A DNA stretch of 64,000 nt from Porphyrobacter sp. ULC335 (GTDB lineage Bacteria; Pseudomonadota; Alphaproteobacteria; Sphingomonadales; Sphingomonadaceae), in contig NZ_CP078091.1 in assembly GCF_025917005.1 (NCBI RefSeq), positions 806,001 through 870,000 of the forward strand, written 5' to 3'. Positions 52,570 to 61,695 of the stretch are shown one piece after another; position 1 is the stretch's first letter, and each line of letters begins with the position of its first letter. Under the pieces are notes generated by a model. It saw nothing but the letters and a program-made list of their open reading frames with translations. It was not told the origin of the DNA and did not search any database. The translations under genes were made by a program, and so were the position numbers.

Positions 52570-52677
52570 GCACACACACGCTAATGCAGGATAGGGGGCT
52601 AGTCGGCGGGGCATGGGACAGTGTGCTCTCAAGAGTGCTGCACCAATGCGGCGCGCCAGATGTCGAGGAATTCAGAG

Positions 52678-52842
52678 ATGGCGATAGAGCGCGAAAGCCT
52701 TGCCCGACGCCCTAAGCAAGCCGAAGCCCAACAGGGCGAGAATTCGCAGATCGATTACAGCTATGACCAGTGGCGGCAGCATAGCATGCGACAGCTCGAA
52801 CAAAGCTACGAGCAAGAATGCGAGCGCAATCTGACCGCGTGA
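52678..52842 (+). CDS. Small polar protein of unknown function
   Basis: A 54-residue protein, Gln/Glu-rich (MAIERESLARRPKQAEAQQG), with YSYDQWRQHSMRQLEQSYEQECERN. GAGGA lies about nine bases before this ATG; ATG 52660 would add six residues. It is convergent with the mutarotase gene. No family is recognised; short length limits confidence. Confidence 0.45.
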   Translation: MAIERESLARRPKQAEAQQGENSQIDYSYDQWRQHSMRQLEQSYEQECERNLTA

Positions 52843-52850
52843 ATCGGCGG

Positions 52851-53954
52851 TCAGTTGGAGGCGATATTAAAACGAAAGATCAGGGTATGACGATACTCCT
52901 GGTCGGGATCGAGGCGGATTGAGCCGAAGCCCGGCTGATTGGCGGCATCGGGGAACATCTGCGGTTCGAGCGCAATTCCATCGCCCATCCGGTAGCATTG
53001 TCCCGCCTTCCCGATGCTGCTGCCATCAAGGAAGTTGCCCGAGTAGAACTGCACGCCGGGCTCGGTCGAAAGCACTTCCAGCACGCGGCCGGAGAGCGGA
53101 TGTTCGAGCCGCGCGACCAGTCTGGGCGCCTCGCTACGCTCCGCCGCCACCACCCAGTTGTGATCATAGCCCCTGCCGATGCGGATTTGTGCATCGGCAC
53201 CGTCTCGCACGCGCGCACTGATGACCGCAGGCGTGCGAAAATCGAATGGCGTGCCTTCAACCGGAGCGAACTCGCCAGTGGGGATCGCGCCTGCGTCGGT
53301 GGGGAGGAAATGTTCTGCGGGGATCGTCAGCACGTGGTCCATCGCTCCGCCCGGCGCACTTTCGCCCGCAAGGTTCCAGTACGCGTGGTTGGTAAGGTTG
53401 ACCAAGGTCGGCCGGTCGGTGCGGGCACGGTATTCGATCGCCAGATCGCCGTCATCGCTGAGGGTGTATGTCGCAGTGACCTGCAACGTGCCGGGAAAGC
53501 CCTGATCGCCATCAGGACTGATGTGCGTGAGCACAACTCTCGGCGCGGGGTCTGCGGTTGCTTCGACCACTGTCCAGAGCGCCTTGTCGAAACCGCACGG
53601 TCCGCCATGGAGAGCATTGGGTCCGTCATTGACCGGGACAAGGAATTCCTGCCCATCCAGAGCGAAGCGCCCCCCGGCAATCCGGTTGGCGACCCTCCCG
53701 ACGCTCGAGCCGAAGAACTGCGGCTGTTCCACATATGGCGCGAGTTCGGCATGACCGAGGGTCACATCAGCGAACACGCCATGGCGGTCCGGCACACGCA
53801 CTGATTGCAGCGTCGCCCCGTAAGCGAGCACGGTCGCGCTCATGCCGTGGCAGTTCACCAGCGTAATCGCCTCGACCGGGCGGCCACGGTCCAAGTGTCC
53901 GAAAACTTCGCGGGTCGCCCGCGGCTGTTGGCGAATGGCAGGTGGCTCTTTCAT
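52851..53954 (-). CDS. galM: Galactose mutarotase (aldose 1-epimerase)
   Basis: Interconverts alpha and beta anomers of galactose so the beta form can be oxidised. The 367-residue protein has YGATLQSVRVPDR, the FFGSSVGRVANRIAGGRF loop, LHGGPCGFDKALW (His), NLTNHAYWNLAG (His) and the catalytic Glu in EPGVQFYSGNFLDG. No signal peptide. It begins 10 bases from a shared operator and is divergent from the second GH43 gene. Confidence 0.94.
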   Translation of the reverse strand: MKEPPAIRQQPRATREVFGHLDRGRPVEAITLVNCHGMSATVLAYGATLQSVRVPDRHGVFADVTLGHAELAPYVEQPQFFGSSVGRVANRIAGGRFALDGQEFLVPVNDGPNALHGGPCGFDKALWTVVEATADPAPRVVLTHISPDGDQGFPGTLQVTATYTLSDDGDLAIEYRARTDRPTLVNLTNHAYWNLAGESAPGGAMDHVLTIPAEHFLPTDAGAIPTGEFAPVEGTPFDFRTPAVISARVRDGADAQIRIGRGYDHNWVVAAERSEAPRLVARLEHPLSGRVLEVLSTEPGVQFYSGNFLDGSSIGKAGQCYRMGDGIALEPQMFPDAANQPGFGSIRLDPDQEYRHTLIFRFNIASN

Positions 53955-53963
53955 CTCTGGCTA

Positions 53964-53977
53964 ATTTATATGATAAT
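53964..53977. promoter_or_regulatory. Galactose regulon operator 2 (galM / GH43 divergent region)
   Basis: ATTTATATGATAAT, identical over 14 bases to the dgoD/dgoK site at 59124. It lies in the 82-base gap between galM (start 53954) and the second GH43 gene (start 54037), so one site can serve both promoters. Confidence 0.6.
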
Positions 53978-54036
53978 ATGCAGCGAGCAAGCGGCGAAGC
54001 GCAGATCGTGCTTGGCAACCATGGCAAGGAGCACCT

Positions 54037-55077
54037 GTGCGCACATCGATCAACCTTTTCCTTTCTGCGGCGTCCCTTGCCATCTTCGGTTGCGCCGGAG
54101 CGTCAGCCAAGGACGAACAGCCGTTCATTGCGGTCTATCCAGTCAATTTTCCCGATCCCTTCATTGTGGAGCACGAAGGGCGTTATCTCGCCTACGCCAC
54201 CAATGCGATGCGCGATCAGGCCAATGTGCAAATGGCAGTGTCGCCCGATCTGGTGAGCTGGACACCGCTCAAGGACGGGGACAAGCTTCACGACGCCATG
54301 CCGGTGCTGCCGCGTTGGGCAGACCGCGGTTGGACCTGGGCGCCCGAGGTCATGAAGCTGGGTGACCGCTTCCTGCTGTTCTTCACCGCGCGCGAGAAGG
54401 CGAGCGGGCAGCAATGCACCGGCGTTGCGACCAGCGCCGATCCGCTCGGCCCGTTCACGTCCGAGGCTGAGGAACCGCTGGTATGCCAGCGGGAACTGGG
54501 CGGCACGATCGACGCGAGCCCTTTCCTTGATGCGGACGGGAAGTTGTATCTCTATTACAAGGCGGATGCGAACGCGGTGGGCAAGCCTACCGAGATCTTC
54601 GTACAGCCCATGACCGCCGATGGCCTCGGCCTGACCGGAGCGCCGGTTGCGCTGCTCGACAACGACCAGCCATGGGAAGCGCATGTAATCGAGTCGCCCA
54701 CCATGGTGCGCCGGGGCGGCGATTATGTGCTGTTCTATTCGGCCAATCACTTCGGCTGGGAGTCGCACCAGCGCCTGTCACCTTACGCGATGGGCTATGC
54801 CGTCTGCGAAGGACCGGCGGGTCCGTGCAAGGACGCGCCCGCAAACCCGATCCTGTACAGCTATGCTGATCGCGCTGCGGGCTGTCTCAGCGGACCCGGC
54901 CATCAGGCGGTGTTTGAAGCGCGGGGGAGGCAATTCATAGTCTTTCACGCCCACATCGCGCGGGGCGGGTGCCAGAATGCGAAGAAGGGCAGGCAGATGT
55001 ATATCGCCCCGCTCGGCTGGGAAGGCAGCAAGCCTGTGATCGGCACCAGCCTGCGTCCGCCTGCCAAGACCAAGTGA
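54037..55077 (+). CDS. GH43 family glycoside hydrolase, exported
   Basis: A 346-residue GH43-type protein starting at GTG 54037, with AAGGAG before it. The signal peptide ends near ASA (residue 24), with a Cys at 19 in a non-standard lipobox (IFGC). The catalytic set is NFPDPFIVE (Asp), GTIDASPFLD (Asp) and VIESPTMVRR (Glu). It is a distant paralogue of the GH43 at 51440. Together they should attack side-chain or terminal sugars of one polymer. Confidence 0.87.
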   Translation: MRTSINLFLSAASLAIFGCAGASAKDEQPFIAVYPVNFPDPFIVEHEGRYLAYATNAMRDQANVQMAVSPDLVSWTPLKDGDKLHDAMPVLPRWADRGWTWAPEVMKLGDRFLLFFTAREKASGQQCTGVATSADPLGPFTSEAEEPLVCQRELGGTIDASPFLDADGKLYLYYKADANAVGKPTEIFVQPMTADGLGLTGAPVALLDNDQPWEAHVIESPTMVRRGGDYVLFYSANHFGWESHQRLSPYAMGYAVCEGPAGPCKDAPANPILYSYADRAAGCLSGPGHQAVFEARGRQFIVFHAHIARGGCQNAKKGRQMYIAPLGWEGSKPVIGTSLRPPAKTK

Positions 55078-55085
55078 TCTTCGCC

Positions 55086-55120
55086 GGGGCAGGCACAAGA
55101 AACCGTCTTGTGCCTGCCCC
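55086..55120. terminator. Strong bidirectional terminator
   Basis: A perfect 15-bp stem (GGGGCAGGCACAAGA, 55086-55100, with its complement at 55106-55120) and a five-base loop, 8 bases after the GH43 stop and 12 bases before the stop of the convergent TonB receptor. It can end both transcripts. Confidence 0.85.
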
Positions 55121-55132
55121 TTGCGGAACGCC

Positions 55133-57814
55133 CTAGCGCCCGAAGCGGAAGCGCACGCCGAGTGAGACGGTGCTTTCGTCATCCCGCAAGTAACGGATGA
55201 ATTCCGCCTCGGGCGCGCCGTTGCGGGCCGAGGTGAAATCCTGCCGGAACCGTTCGCGGGTGATGTTGGTCCAGTCCCCGAAGATCGCGAAATCATCGTT
55301 GATGTTGTAGCTCAGCGACAGGTCGAGGCGACCAGCAGGGCGGGCGTTTTCGGTGTAGATGTCGTCACCGCGGAACTGCTGGGTCGCGCGGAAGCTGGAG
55401 CGGTCGTTATAGGAGAGCCGCACCGAAGCCCCGTACCGCTCATAGATGCCGACAATATTGGCGTTCCACTTGGACACGCCGTTCAGCTGGTCTGTGATGG
55501 GCTGTAGGCTGAAGCCGCCCGCGCCGTCCGGCTGTTCGACCTTGCCGTCGATATAGGTGACGTTGACCTGCACCCCAAAGCCCTGTGCCCAGTCGGGCAG
55601 ACTGTTGAAATCGGCAAAGGCCTGGCCTTGCAGTTCCAAGCCGGTGATGCGGCCCTTGCCCGCATTCACTGGCGCGAAGATGCGCAGATAGCCGACCGGT
55701 GTGTCCTCAAGATCGACGTTGCCTGACTGGAAGAATCCGTCGACTTCGCGGTGGAAGCCGCTCAACGAGATGAAGCCGGACGGCGTGAAGTAGTATTCCA
55801 CCGCCGCGTCGAAGTTCCACGAGGTGAACGGACTCAGGAACGGGTTGCCGCCGAAGCCGATACGCGGCTGGTCTGGCGTGCCCAGTCCGTCCGGGGTCTG
55901 CGGGGCCTGCGCCAGAACCAGCGCGGGGTTGAGGTCCTGGAAGGTCGGCAGAGTGCGGGTCTTGGAGACCGCGGCGCGCAGCTGGACGTCCGGGGTCACG
56001 CGATAGCGGATGCTGGCATTGGGTAGCCACGCTGTGTCGGTGCTGCCCTCGTCGATCTGCGGAATGCCGGTCGGCGCGGGGCCGGCGACACGTGTCTTCA
56101 CGCGGGCAACGCGTACGCCGACGGTGCCCTGAAGGTCACCCGAGCCGAGGTTGACCTGGCCATATCCCGCAAGGTTCGTTTCATTGGCGGTATAGAGCAG
56201 GCCCGCCGCAACCGGGTCGGTGCCGAAGCCGACCAATTGGCGGATCGTGCCGATGTTCTCGCGGATGCTGGAATAGGTCGGCGCGGACCAGCGATAGGTG
56301 CCGCCGACATCGACACCGCGGAACACGTCGAACTCGACCGGCAGGGCTGTCGCGTTGGTCGGTGTCCCGGGACGCGCGAAGCGATCGCTGAATTGCCGTA
56401 CCGCATCGCGAGTGGTGTAGCGCACACCCGCCTGAACACTGCGGATGAAGTCGCCGTCGACCAGATACTCAAGGTCGGCGCGCAGCTGCCAATCGTCACC
56501 TGCCGAGCGCTGGTTCTGTTCGTACAGCCCGTCGAAAAACTGTTCCGACGGGTCGGTGAGATCGATGTTGGTGATTTCGAACTGGGGGCGGTCGGTATCG
56601 AACTGGATCGTTGGTCCGCGCGTCCAGCGGCGGTCGACGGATTCGGTCGAGCCGGTGAAGGTGCTGTCGGTCCGCGCAATGTCGATGTTCACGTTGAGCT
56701 TGTCGAAGGTCAGCTTCGCGCCCCCTGCGAACTGGTAGGTATCTGTCTTGTTGAGGGTCGCGCCCTGAAACGAGAACAGTGATCCTGGCGGTGCGTTGAC
56801 CGTGCCGCTACGCACAATGTTGGTGCCTTCGCGGAATTGCAGGCTGGAAACCTGTGCGCCGTTGAACAGCTCGGCGGCCAGCAACCGGTCATCGATCTCG
56901 TTGCGGAAGCCCTGCCACAGGCCTTCGAGATAGAACTCGACATCGGGAGTGGGCTTGTACTGGATCGCGCCATTGACCGAAGGGCGCACGCGGTTGCCCG
57001 AGCGATAGAACAGGCGCTGGATATCGGGGAATCGCGCCGCCGTGCCTGCGCCCGCGTCAGGGATCAGGGTGGTGCCGCCCGAGCGGAAAGTCTGGAGGAA
57101 ATCGGTGTTCGAAATTTCCGCATCAAGATAGGTCATCTCGACCCGCGAAGCGTTGAGCAGCACGCCGAACTCGCCGCCGTCACCCACGTCCCAGCGCTTG
57201 GTGGCGAGGAAGTTGAAGTTCGGCGTCAGCTTGTCGGCCTGAACGGTATAAAGACCCCAGACCGAACCGGCGATCTGCCCGTCCTCGAAATCAAATGGCA
57301 TGCGCGACCGCACGTTGACCAGGCCGGCAAGGCCGGGCTCGATCAGGTCGGCGGCGGAGGTCTTGTAGACTTCCAGCGCGGCGACGTTCGCCGCCGGGAA
57401 GTCCTGCAGCGCAACGATCCGCGTCTCGGCGGTGAAAATCTCGCGCCCGTTGTAGGTGGTGGTGAAGTTGGGCAACCCGCGCACCAGCACGTTCTGCGCC
57501 TCCCCGCCTTGGCGGTAGACCTGCACGCCCGGAATGCGCGCAGCAATCTGTGCGGTGTTGAGATCGGGCAGTTTGGCGATGTCCTCGGCAACAACTGCAT
57601 CGACGATCTCGTCGGAATTGCGCCGGATGTTGCGCACGGATTCAAGCGAGGCACGCAAGCCCGTGACGACGATCTCGTCCACTTCCCCGCCCGGATCGGC
57701 GGGGGCTGCCGACTGATCATCCGGCGTTTGCTGCGCTTGGGCCGCGCTGACCAGCAGACTTATAGCGACGGCCGTAGCCGAGCACCGCCCCAAAGTGATC
57801 GCACGCATCAACAT
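55133..57814 (-). CDS. TonB-dependent receptor for oligosaccharide uptake
   Basis: An 893-residue outer-membrane receptor. Signal peptide to AAQAQ (residue 28), TonB box EIVVTGLRASLES, and the plug (IVDAVVAEDIAKLPDLNTAQ, RIPGVQVYRQGGEAQNVLVRGL). The barrel ends VSLGVRFRFGR. It has the length and N-terminal TonB-box of the sphingomonad/Caulobacter carbohydrate-uptake receptors. The operator at 57900 and the dgo genes upstream point to galactosides. ATG 57808 is also possible. Confidence 0.9.
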   Translation of the reverse strand: MLMRAITLGRCSATAVAISLLVSAAQAQQTPDDQSAAPADPGGEVDEIVVTGLRASLESVRNIRRNSDEIVDAVVAEDIAKLPDLNTAQIAARIPGVQVYRQGGEAQNVLVRGLPNFTTTYNGREIFTAETRIVALQDFPAANVAALEVYKTSAADLIEPGLAGLVNVRSRMPFDFEDGQIAGSVWGLYTVQADKLTPNFNFLATKRWDVGDGGEFGVLLNASRVEMTYLDAEISNTDFLQTFRSGGTTLIPDAGAGTAARFPDIQRLFYRSGNRVRPSVNGAIQYKPTPDVEFYLEGLWQGFRNEIDDRLLAAELFNGAQVSSLQFREGTNIVRSGTVNAPPGSLFSFQGATLNKTDTYQFAGGAKLTFDKLNVNIDIARTDSTFTGSTESVDRRWTRGPTIQFDTDRPQFEITNIDLTDPSEQFFDGLYEQNQRSAGDDWQLRADLEYLVDGDFIRSVQAGVRYTTRDAVRQFSDRFARPGTPTNATALPVEFDVFRGVDVGGTYRWSAPTYSSIRENIGTIRQLVGFGTDPVAAGLLYTANETNLAGYGQVNLGSGDLQGTVGVRVARVKTRVAGPAPTGIPQIDEGSTDTAWLPNASIRYRVTPDVQLRAAVSKTRTLPTFQDLNPALVLAQAPQTPDGLGTPDQPRIGFGGNPFLSPFTSWNFDAAVEYYFTPSGFISLSGFHREVDGFFQSGNVDLEDTPVGYLRIFAPVNAGKGRITGLELQGQAFADFNSLPDWAQGFGVQVNVTYIDGKVEQPDGAGGFSLQPITDQLNGVSKWNANIVGIYERYGASVRLSYNDRSSFRATQQFRGDDIYTENARPAGRLDLSLSYNINDDFAIFGDWTNITRERFRQDFTSARNGAPEAEFIRYLRDDESTVSLGVRFRFGR

Positions 57815-57899
57815 CTCCCCTTGCTGTTGTCTTGTGGTCCGGCCGCCCAGGCGGCTCTCTTAAGCAGGTCAATATCTCCAGGCTGGCCAAGAGAACAGA

Positions 57900-57913
57900 T
57901 AAATCGTATAAAT
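57900..57913. promoter_or_regulatory. Galactose regulon operator 3 (TonB receptor promoter)
   Basis: On the minus strand the site reads ATTTATACGATTTA, matching the ATTTATATGATAAT motif except at three positions. It lies 86 bases upstream of the TonB receptor start at 57814. Confidence 0.5.
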
Positions 57914-57952
57914 AAGCTTTAATGACTCATCCTGTGGGTCTGCGTCAAGCCG

Positions 57953-59089
57953 TCACCATTCCGCGAAAGAGCCGTCGACGTGTCGCCAGAGCGGATTTCG
58001 CCAGCGGTGTGGCTGTTCGGCTGCGGCGCGCACCTTGGCTTCGTCAATCTCGATGCCGAGGCCTGCGCCGTCAGGGATGGGCAGGTGACCATCGACCGGT
58101 GTGAGAGCCGCAGGATTGAGCACGAAGCTCAACAGGTCGTGCCCCTCGTTGTAATGGATGCCGAGCGACATCTCCTGAAGCACCACGTTGGGCGCACAGG
58201 CTGCCAGTTGCAGGCACGCGGCCAGCGCCAGTGGCCCCAGCGGGCAATGCGGCGCTATGGCGATATCGTAGGCCTCGGCCATCGCCGCAATCCGGCGGCA
58301 TTCGCTCAGGCCTCCTGCGTGGCTGAGGTCAGGCTGGATCACATCGACCGCGCCGCTCGTCAGCAGGGCCTTGAAGTCCCAGCGCGAGTAAAGCCGCTCA
58401 CCCATGGCGATCGGAATGCTGGTCAGCGCGGCGATCTGTCCCAGTCCTTCGGCGTTCTCCGAGAGCAAAGGCTCCTCGATGAACAGCAGTCCCAACGGCT
58501 CGAGTACGCGCGCAAGCTGCTTTGCCATCGGGCGGTGCAATCGCCCGTGGAAATCGAGCGCTACGTCCATCCCTTCGGACTGGGCTGCCCTGACGCGGGC
58601 GATCACCTCGTCAAACCGGGGCGCAGCGAGGAATTGCGCTTCGGCGGTCGCATTCATCTTCACGGCCGAAAAGCCCTGCGCGCGGCGGGCGGCTGCAGCA
58701 GCGGCAATGTCGTTAGGACGGTCGCCGCCGATCCAGGCGTAAGCGCGTACCCGATCGCGTACCCGGCCGCCGAGCATTTCGTGCGCCGGAATCCCGTAGT
58801 GACGCCCTTTCCAGTCCCACAGCGCCTGATCGAGCCCGGCGAGTGCAGACATCAGCACCGGACCACCACGGTAGAAGCCGCCGCGGTAGCAGACCTGCCA
58901 GATGTCCTCGATGCGGCGCGGATCGGCACCGATCACGCGGTCGCGGATTGCCTCGAAGGCGCCCGCCACCGCTTCGCCATGGCCTTCCAGGCTTGCCTCG
59001 CCCCAGCCGAAGCTGCCGTCACTGGTCTCCACCCGCACAAACAACCACCGCGGCGGGACCAGGAAGGTTTCGATACGGGCAATCTTCAT
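57953..59089 (-). CDS. dgoD: D-galactonate dehydratase
   Basis: Dehydrates D-galactonate to 2-dehydro-3-deoxygalactonate. The 378-residue enolase-superfamily enzyme aligns end to end with E. coli DgoD: MKIARIETF start, YRGGFYRGGPVLMSALAG, VKMNATAEAQ, metal ligands Asp179 (DFHGR), Glu205 (FIEEP) and Glu231 (GERL), SHAGG, APHCPLGP and the end RNPLWRHVDGSFAEW. The ATG at 59089 matches E. coli; 59110 and 59098 are alternatives. Its promoter shares an operator with dgoK. Confidence 0.95.
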   Translation of the reverse strand: MKIARIETFLVPPRWLFVRVETSDGSFGWGEASLEGHGEAVAGAFEAIRDRVIGADPRRIEDIWQVCYRGGFYRGGPVLMSALAGLDQALWDWKGRHYGIPAHEMLGGRVRDRVRAYAWIGGDRPNDIAAAAAARRAQGFSAVKMNATAEAQFLAAPRFDEVIARVRAAQSEGMDVALDFHGRLHRPMAKQLARVLEPLGLLFIEEPLLSENAEGLGQIAALTSIPIAMGERLYSRWDFKALLTSGAVDVIQPDLSHAGGLSECRRIAAMAEAYDIAIAPHCPLGPLALAACLQLAACAPNVVLQEMSLGIHYNEGHDLLSFVLNPAALTPVDGHLPIPDGAGLGIEIDEAKVRAAAEQPHRWRNPLWRHVDGSFAEW

Positions 59090-59123
59090 GTCGGACATCA
59101 CCGTTGGCATTTGAGCGCATCAT

Positions 59124-59137
59124 ATTTATATGATAAT
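59124..59137. promoter_or_regulatory. Galactose regulon operator 4 (dgoD / dgoK divergent region)
   Basis: ATTTATATGATAAT, within a perfect inverted repeat ATCATAT-TT-ATATGAT (59119-59134). It is the best copy of the motif, sits between dgoD and dgoK, and overlaps an in-frame ATG at 59130 that is therefore an unlikely start. Confidence 0.65.
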
Positions 59138-59183
59138 TGAAGGGTGGCAAGTGATCATCACAAGGCCGCCGAGGAGACTTCCT

Positions 59184-60074
59184 GTGATCGGGCACGAGCG
59201 CTTCATCGCCGTCGACTGGGGCACGACCAATCGCCGCGCATGGCGCATGGGCCCCGATGGCGCGGTAGAAGATGTGTTCGAGGATGACGCGGGCGTCGCT
59301 GCGCTGCCCTCTGGCGCGTATCCTTCGGAGGTTGAAAAGCTACGCCAACGGCTTGGCGATCTGCCGATGCTGCTAGGCGGAATGGTCGGGTCCAACCGCG
59401 GGTGGCGTGACGTTCCCTACGTTGCTTGCCCGGCAGCTGTGGCCGATATCGCGCCAGCGATTGTCTGGATGGACGAGCGGACCGGCATCGTTCCGGGGGT
59501 ATGCCAGAACCGCGCCGACGCACCGGAGGTGATGCGCGGCGAGGAAGTGCAGATCATCGGTGCAATGGCCGCCGGGGGGCTCCCTGCAGACGGGCTGGTA
59601 TGTCTGCCCGGCACCCACGCCAAGTGGGTATGCCTTGCCGGTGGCCGGATCGAGAGCTTTGCCACCTGGATGACCGGTGAGGTGTTCGCGCTGCTCGGGC
59701 GCCATTCGATCCTGGCCCCGCAGATTGCAGGCAAGGCGCAATCCGGCAGCGGTTTCGCAGCGGGCGTGGCGCAGGCCCAATCGGGAGACCCGCTTGGCAG
59801 GCTGTTCCGCCTTCGCGCCGGAGCATTGCTGGGAACGCCGATTGCCGACGGGCCCAGCTATGCCAGCGGCTTGCTGATCGGCGCCGAGGTGCGGGCCGCC
59901 CTTGCATCCCGGCAGGGGGATACGCCCTATCTCATCGGTCGCCCCGACCTCTGCGACCTTTATGCCGCTGCGATCGCGCAGGTTCAGGACCGGCCGTTCG
60001 ACGCGCACCGCCAGATCGATGGCGGACTGGCCTTTCGCGAAGGAATTCGGGCAGTGCTCAAGGAATTGGCATGA
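59184..60074 (+). CDS. dgoK: 2-dehydro-3-deoxygalactonokinase
   Basis: Phosphorylates KDGal to KDPGal with ATP. The 296-residue protein has FIAVDWGTTNRRAW at the N-terminus, GMVGSNRGW, VCLPGTHAKWV (phosphate-binding) and GALLGTPIADGPSYASGLLIG. Length matches DgoK (about 290). The GTG at 59184 is chosen because GAGGAG lies seven bases upstream and it begins next to the family start. An ATG at 59130 lies inside the operator. Confidence 0.93.
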   Translation: MIGHERFIAVDWGTTNRRAWRMGPDGAVEDVFEDDAGVAALPSGAYPSEVEKLRQRLGDLPMLLGGMVGSNRGWRDVPYVACPAAVADIAPAIVWMDERTGIVPGVCQNRADAPEVMRGEEVQIIGAMAAGGLPADGLVCLPGTHAKWVCLAGGRIESFATWMTGEVFALLGRHSILAPQIAGKAQSGSGFAAGVAQAQSGDPLGRLFRLRAGALLGTPIADGPSYASGLLIGAEVRAALASRQGDTPYLIGRPDLCDLYAAAIAQVQDRPFDAHRQIDGGLAFREGIRAVLKELA

Positions 60075-60709
60075 CGAACCACGACAAATTCACGCGCTAT
60101 CTGGCCCAGTGTCCCTTGGTGGCCATTCTGCGCGGAGTCACTCCTGCGGAGGTTGAGGGGGTGGGCGGCGCATTGGTTGAAGCCGGCTTCCGGATCATCG
60201 AAGTTCCGCTCAATTCGCCCGAGCCGCTTGAGAGCATCGCCCTCCTTGCCCGCCGCTTTGGCGATGATGCCATGATCGGCGCAGGCACAGTCATCGATCC
60301 GGTGGACGTCACCCGGGTGGCCGATGCAGGCGGCCAGCTGGTGGTTTCCCCGGGGACCGATCCTGACGTCATCCGCGCGACCCGGGTGGCAGCCATGGTC
60401 TCCGCGCCCGGGTTTTTCACCCCGAGCGAAGCCTTTACGGCAATCCGCGCCGGGGCGCAGGCGCTCAAGCTATTTCCGGCCGAAGCCGCTTCGCCTGAGG
60501 TGGTTCGGGCGCTGCGGGCCGTGTTGCCGGACGATATTCCTCTGATCGTTGTCGGCGGCATCTCGCCAGAGAAGATCCCGGCCTACCGCAGCGCAGGTGC
60601 TGACGGGTTCGGTCTGGGTGGTGCCATTTACAAACCGGGCCTGTCCGTCGCCGACGTCGCGGCGCGGGCGCGGGCTTTCGTGGCCGCGTTGCGCGAGGCG
60701 CAGGCATGA
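60071..60709 (+). CDS. dgoA: 2-dehydro-3-deoxy-6-phosphogalactonate aldolase
   Basis: Cleaves KDPGal to pyruvate and glyceraldehyde-3-phosphate. The 212-residue TIM barrel has VAILRGVTPAE, IIEVPLNSPEP (Glu44), VSPGTDPDVI, the Schiff-base Lys133 in ALKLFPAE, and GGISPEKIPAY with GFGLGGAIYKPG at the phosphate site. It overlaps dgoK by an ATGA and the next gene by four bases. Confidence 0.95.
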   Translation: MTNHDKFTRYLAQCPLVAILRGVTPAEVEGVGGALVEAGFRIIEVPLNSPEPLESIALLARRFGDDAMIGAGTVIDPVDVTRVADAGGQLVVSPGTDPDVIRATRVAAMVSAPGFFTPSEAFTAIRAGAQALKLFPAEAASPEVVRALRAVLPDDIPLIVVGGISPEKIPAYRSAGADGFGLGGAIYKPGLSVADVAARARAFVAALREAQA

Positions 60710-61626
60710 CGGTTCGCATGGCCATCATCGGGTACGGCAAGATCGCCCGCACCGAACACGCGCCGGCCATTGCGCGCCACCCCGCGTTCGAGCTGGCCGC
60801 AGTGGTCGCCCCCAACGGCGCACCTGACAGCGAGGTGCCGGTATTCCCGACATTGACCGAATTGCTTGACGCCATGCCGGACGGGATCGACGCGGTGAGC
60901 CTGTGCACCCCGCCGCGCGTACGCCATGCCATTGCGGTCGAGGCGATCGAGGCTGGGCTTGGCGTCATGCTGGAAAAACCGCCGGCTGCGACGCTTAGCG
61001 AGCTTGAGGATCTGGAAGCACGCGCGCGCCGGAACGGGACCACGCTCTATGCGGCATGGCATTCACAGCATGCGCCAGCGGTCAAACCTGCGGCGATGCT
61101 GTTGCACAGCGAGGTCATCAGCCGCCTTGCCATCGACTGGCGCGAGGACGTGCGCAAGTGGCATCCGGGTCAGGACTGGATATGGGAACCCGACGGGTTT
61201 GGCGTGCTGGATACCGGCATCAATGCTCTCTCTATTGTCAGCGCCATTCTGCCGAGACCGCTGTTTGTCGATGAGGCCGAATTTTTCATCCCTGCGAATC
61301 GGCAGGCCCCGATCGCGGCGCACCTGCGGTTTCGCGGATCGGATCATGCCGCACGCTTCGATTGGCGCGAACAGAGCAACGAGGCGTGGAACATCAGCGT
61401 GGACACAGCGAGCGGGCGGCGGTTGTCACTGCAGGGAGGTGGCGCACGTCTGATTGTCGACGGGGAGGAGCAGATCCTCGGGCCCTTTGCCGAATATGCC
61501 TCGATCTACGCCCGCTTTGCCGATTGCATGGCGGCAAACGTGGTGGACGTCGACAGCCAGCCCCTGCGGATCCTCGCCGATGCGGCACTGATCGCGCGCA
61601 GAACAACGACAGCCCCTTACATCTGA
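60706..61626 (+). CDS. D-galactose (or L-arabinose) 1-dehydrogenase
   Basis: A 306-residue Gfo/Idh/MocA oxidoreductase. It has the NAD site IIGYGKIARTEH, the catalytic Lys91 in LEKPPAAT, HSQHAPAV and the segment WHPGQDWIWEPDGFGVLD-TGINALSI, which is typical of galactose/arabinose 1-dehydrogenases from Pseudomonas and Azospirillum. It oxidises the sugar to its 1,4- or 1,5-lactone; its place in a dgo operon favours galactose. No lactonase gene is visible. Confidence 0.88.
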   Translation: MTVRMAIIGYGKIARTEHAPAIARHPAFELAAVVAPNGAPDSEVPVFPTLTELLDAMPDGIDAVSLCTPPRVRHAIAVEAIEAGLGVMLEKPPAATLSELEDLEARARRNGTTLYAAWHSQHAPAVKPAAMLLHSEVISRLAIDWREDVRKWHPGQDWIWEPDGFGVLDTGINALSIVSAILPRPLFVDEAEFFIPANRQAPIAAHLRFRGSDHAARFDWREQSNEAWNISVDTASGRRLSLQGGGARLIVDGEEQILGPFAEYASIYARFADCMAANVVDVDSQPLRILADAALIARRTTTAPYI

Positions 61627-61695
61627 CCCTTTCGATTGCACCCCATGATGATATCTGCGAACTCTGACGGAACACGAGAAAGGGGCATCTCGCGC

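Noticed and set aside
52402..52632. Minus-strand frame with a signal-peptide-like start after the GH43 gene
   Set aside because: It overlaps the GH43 3' end and the inverted repeat, lacks a ribosome site, and shows no homology that I recognise.
59130..59183. Upstream ATG start for dgoK
   Set aside because: The ATG lies inside the operator motif and has no ribosome site. The GTG at 59184 has GAGGAG seven bases upstream and fits the family length.
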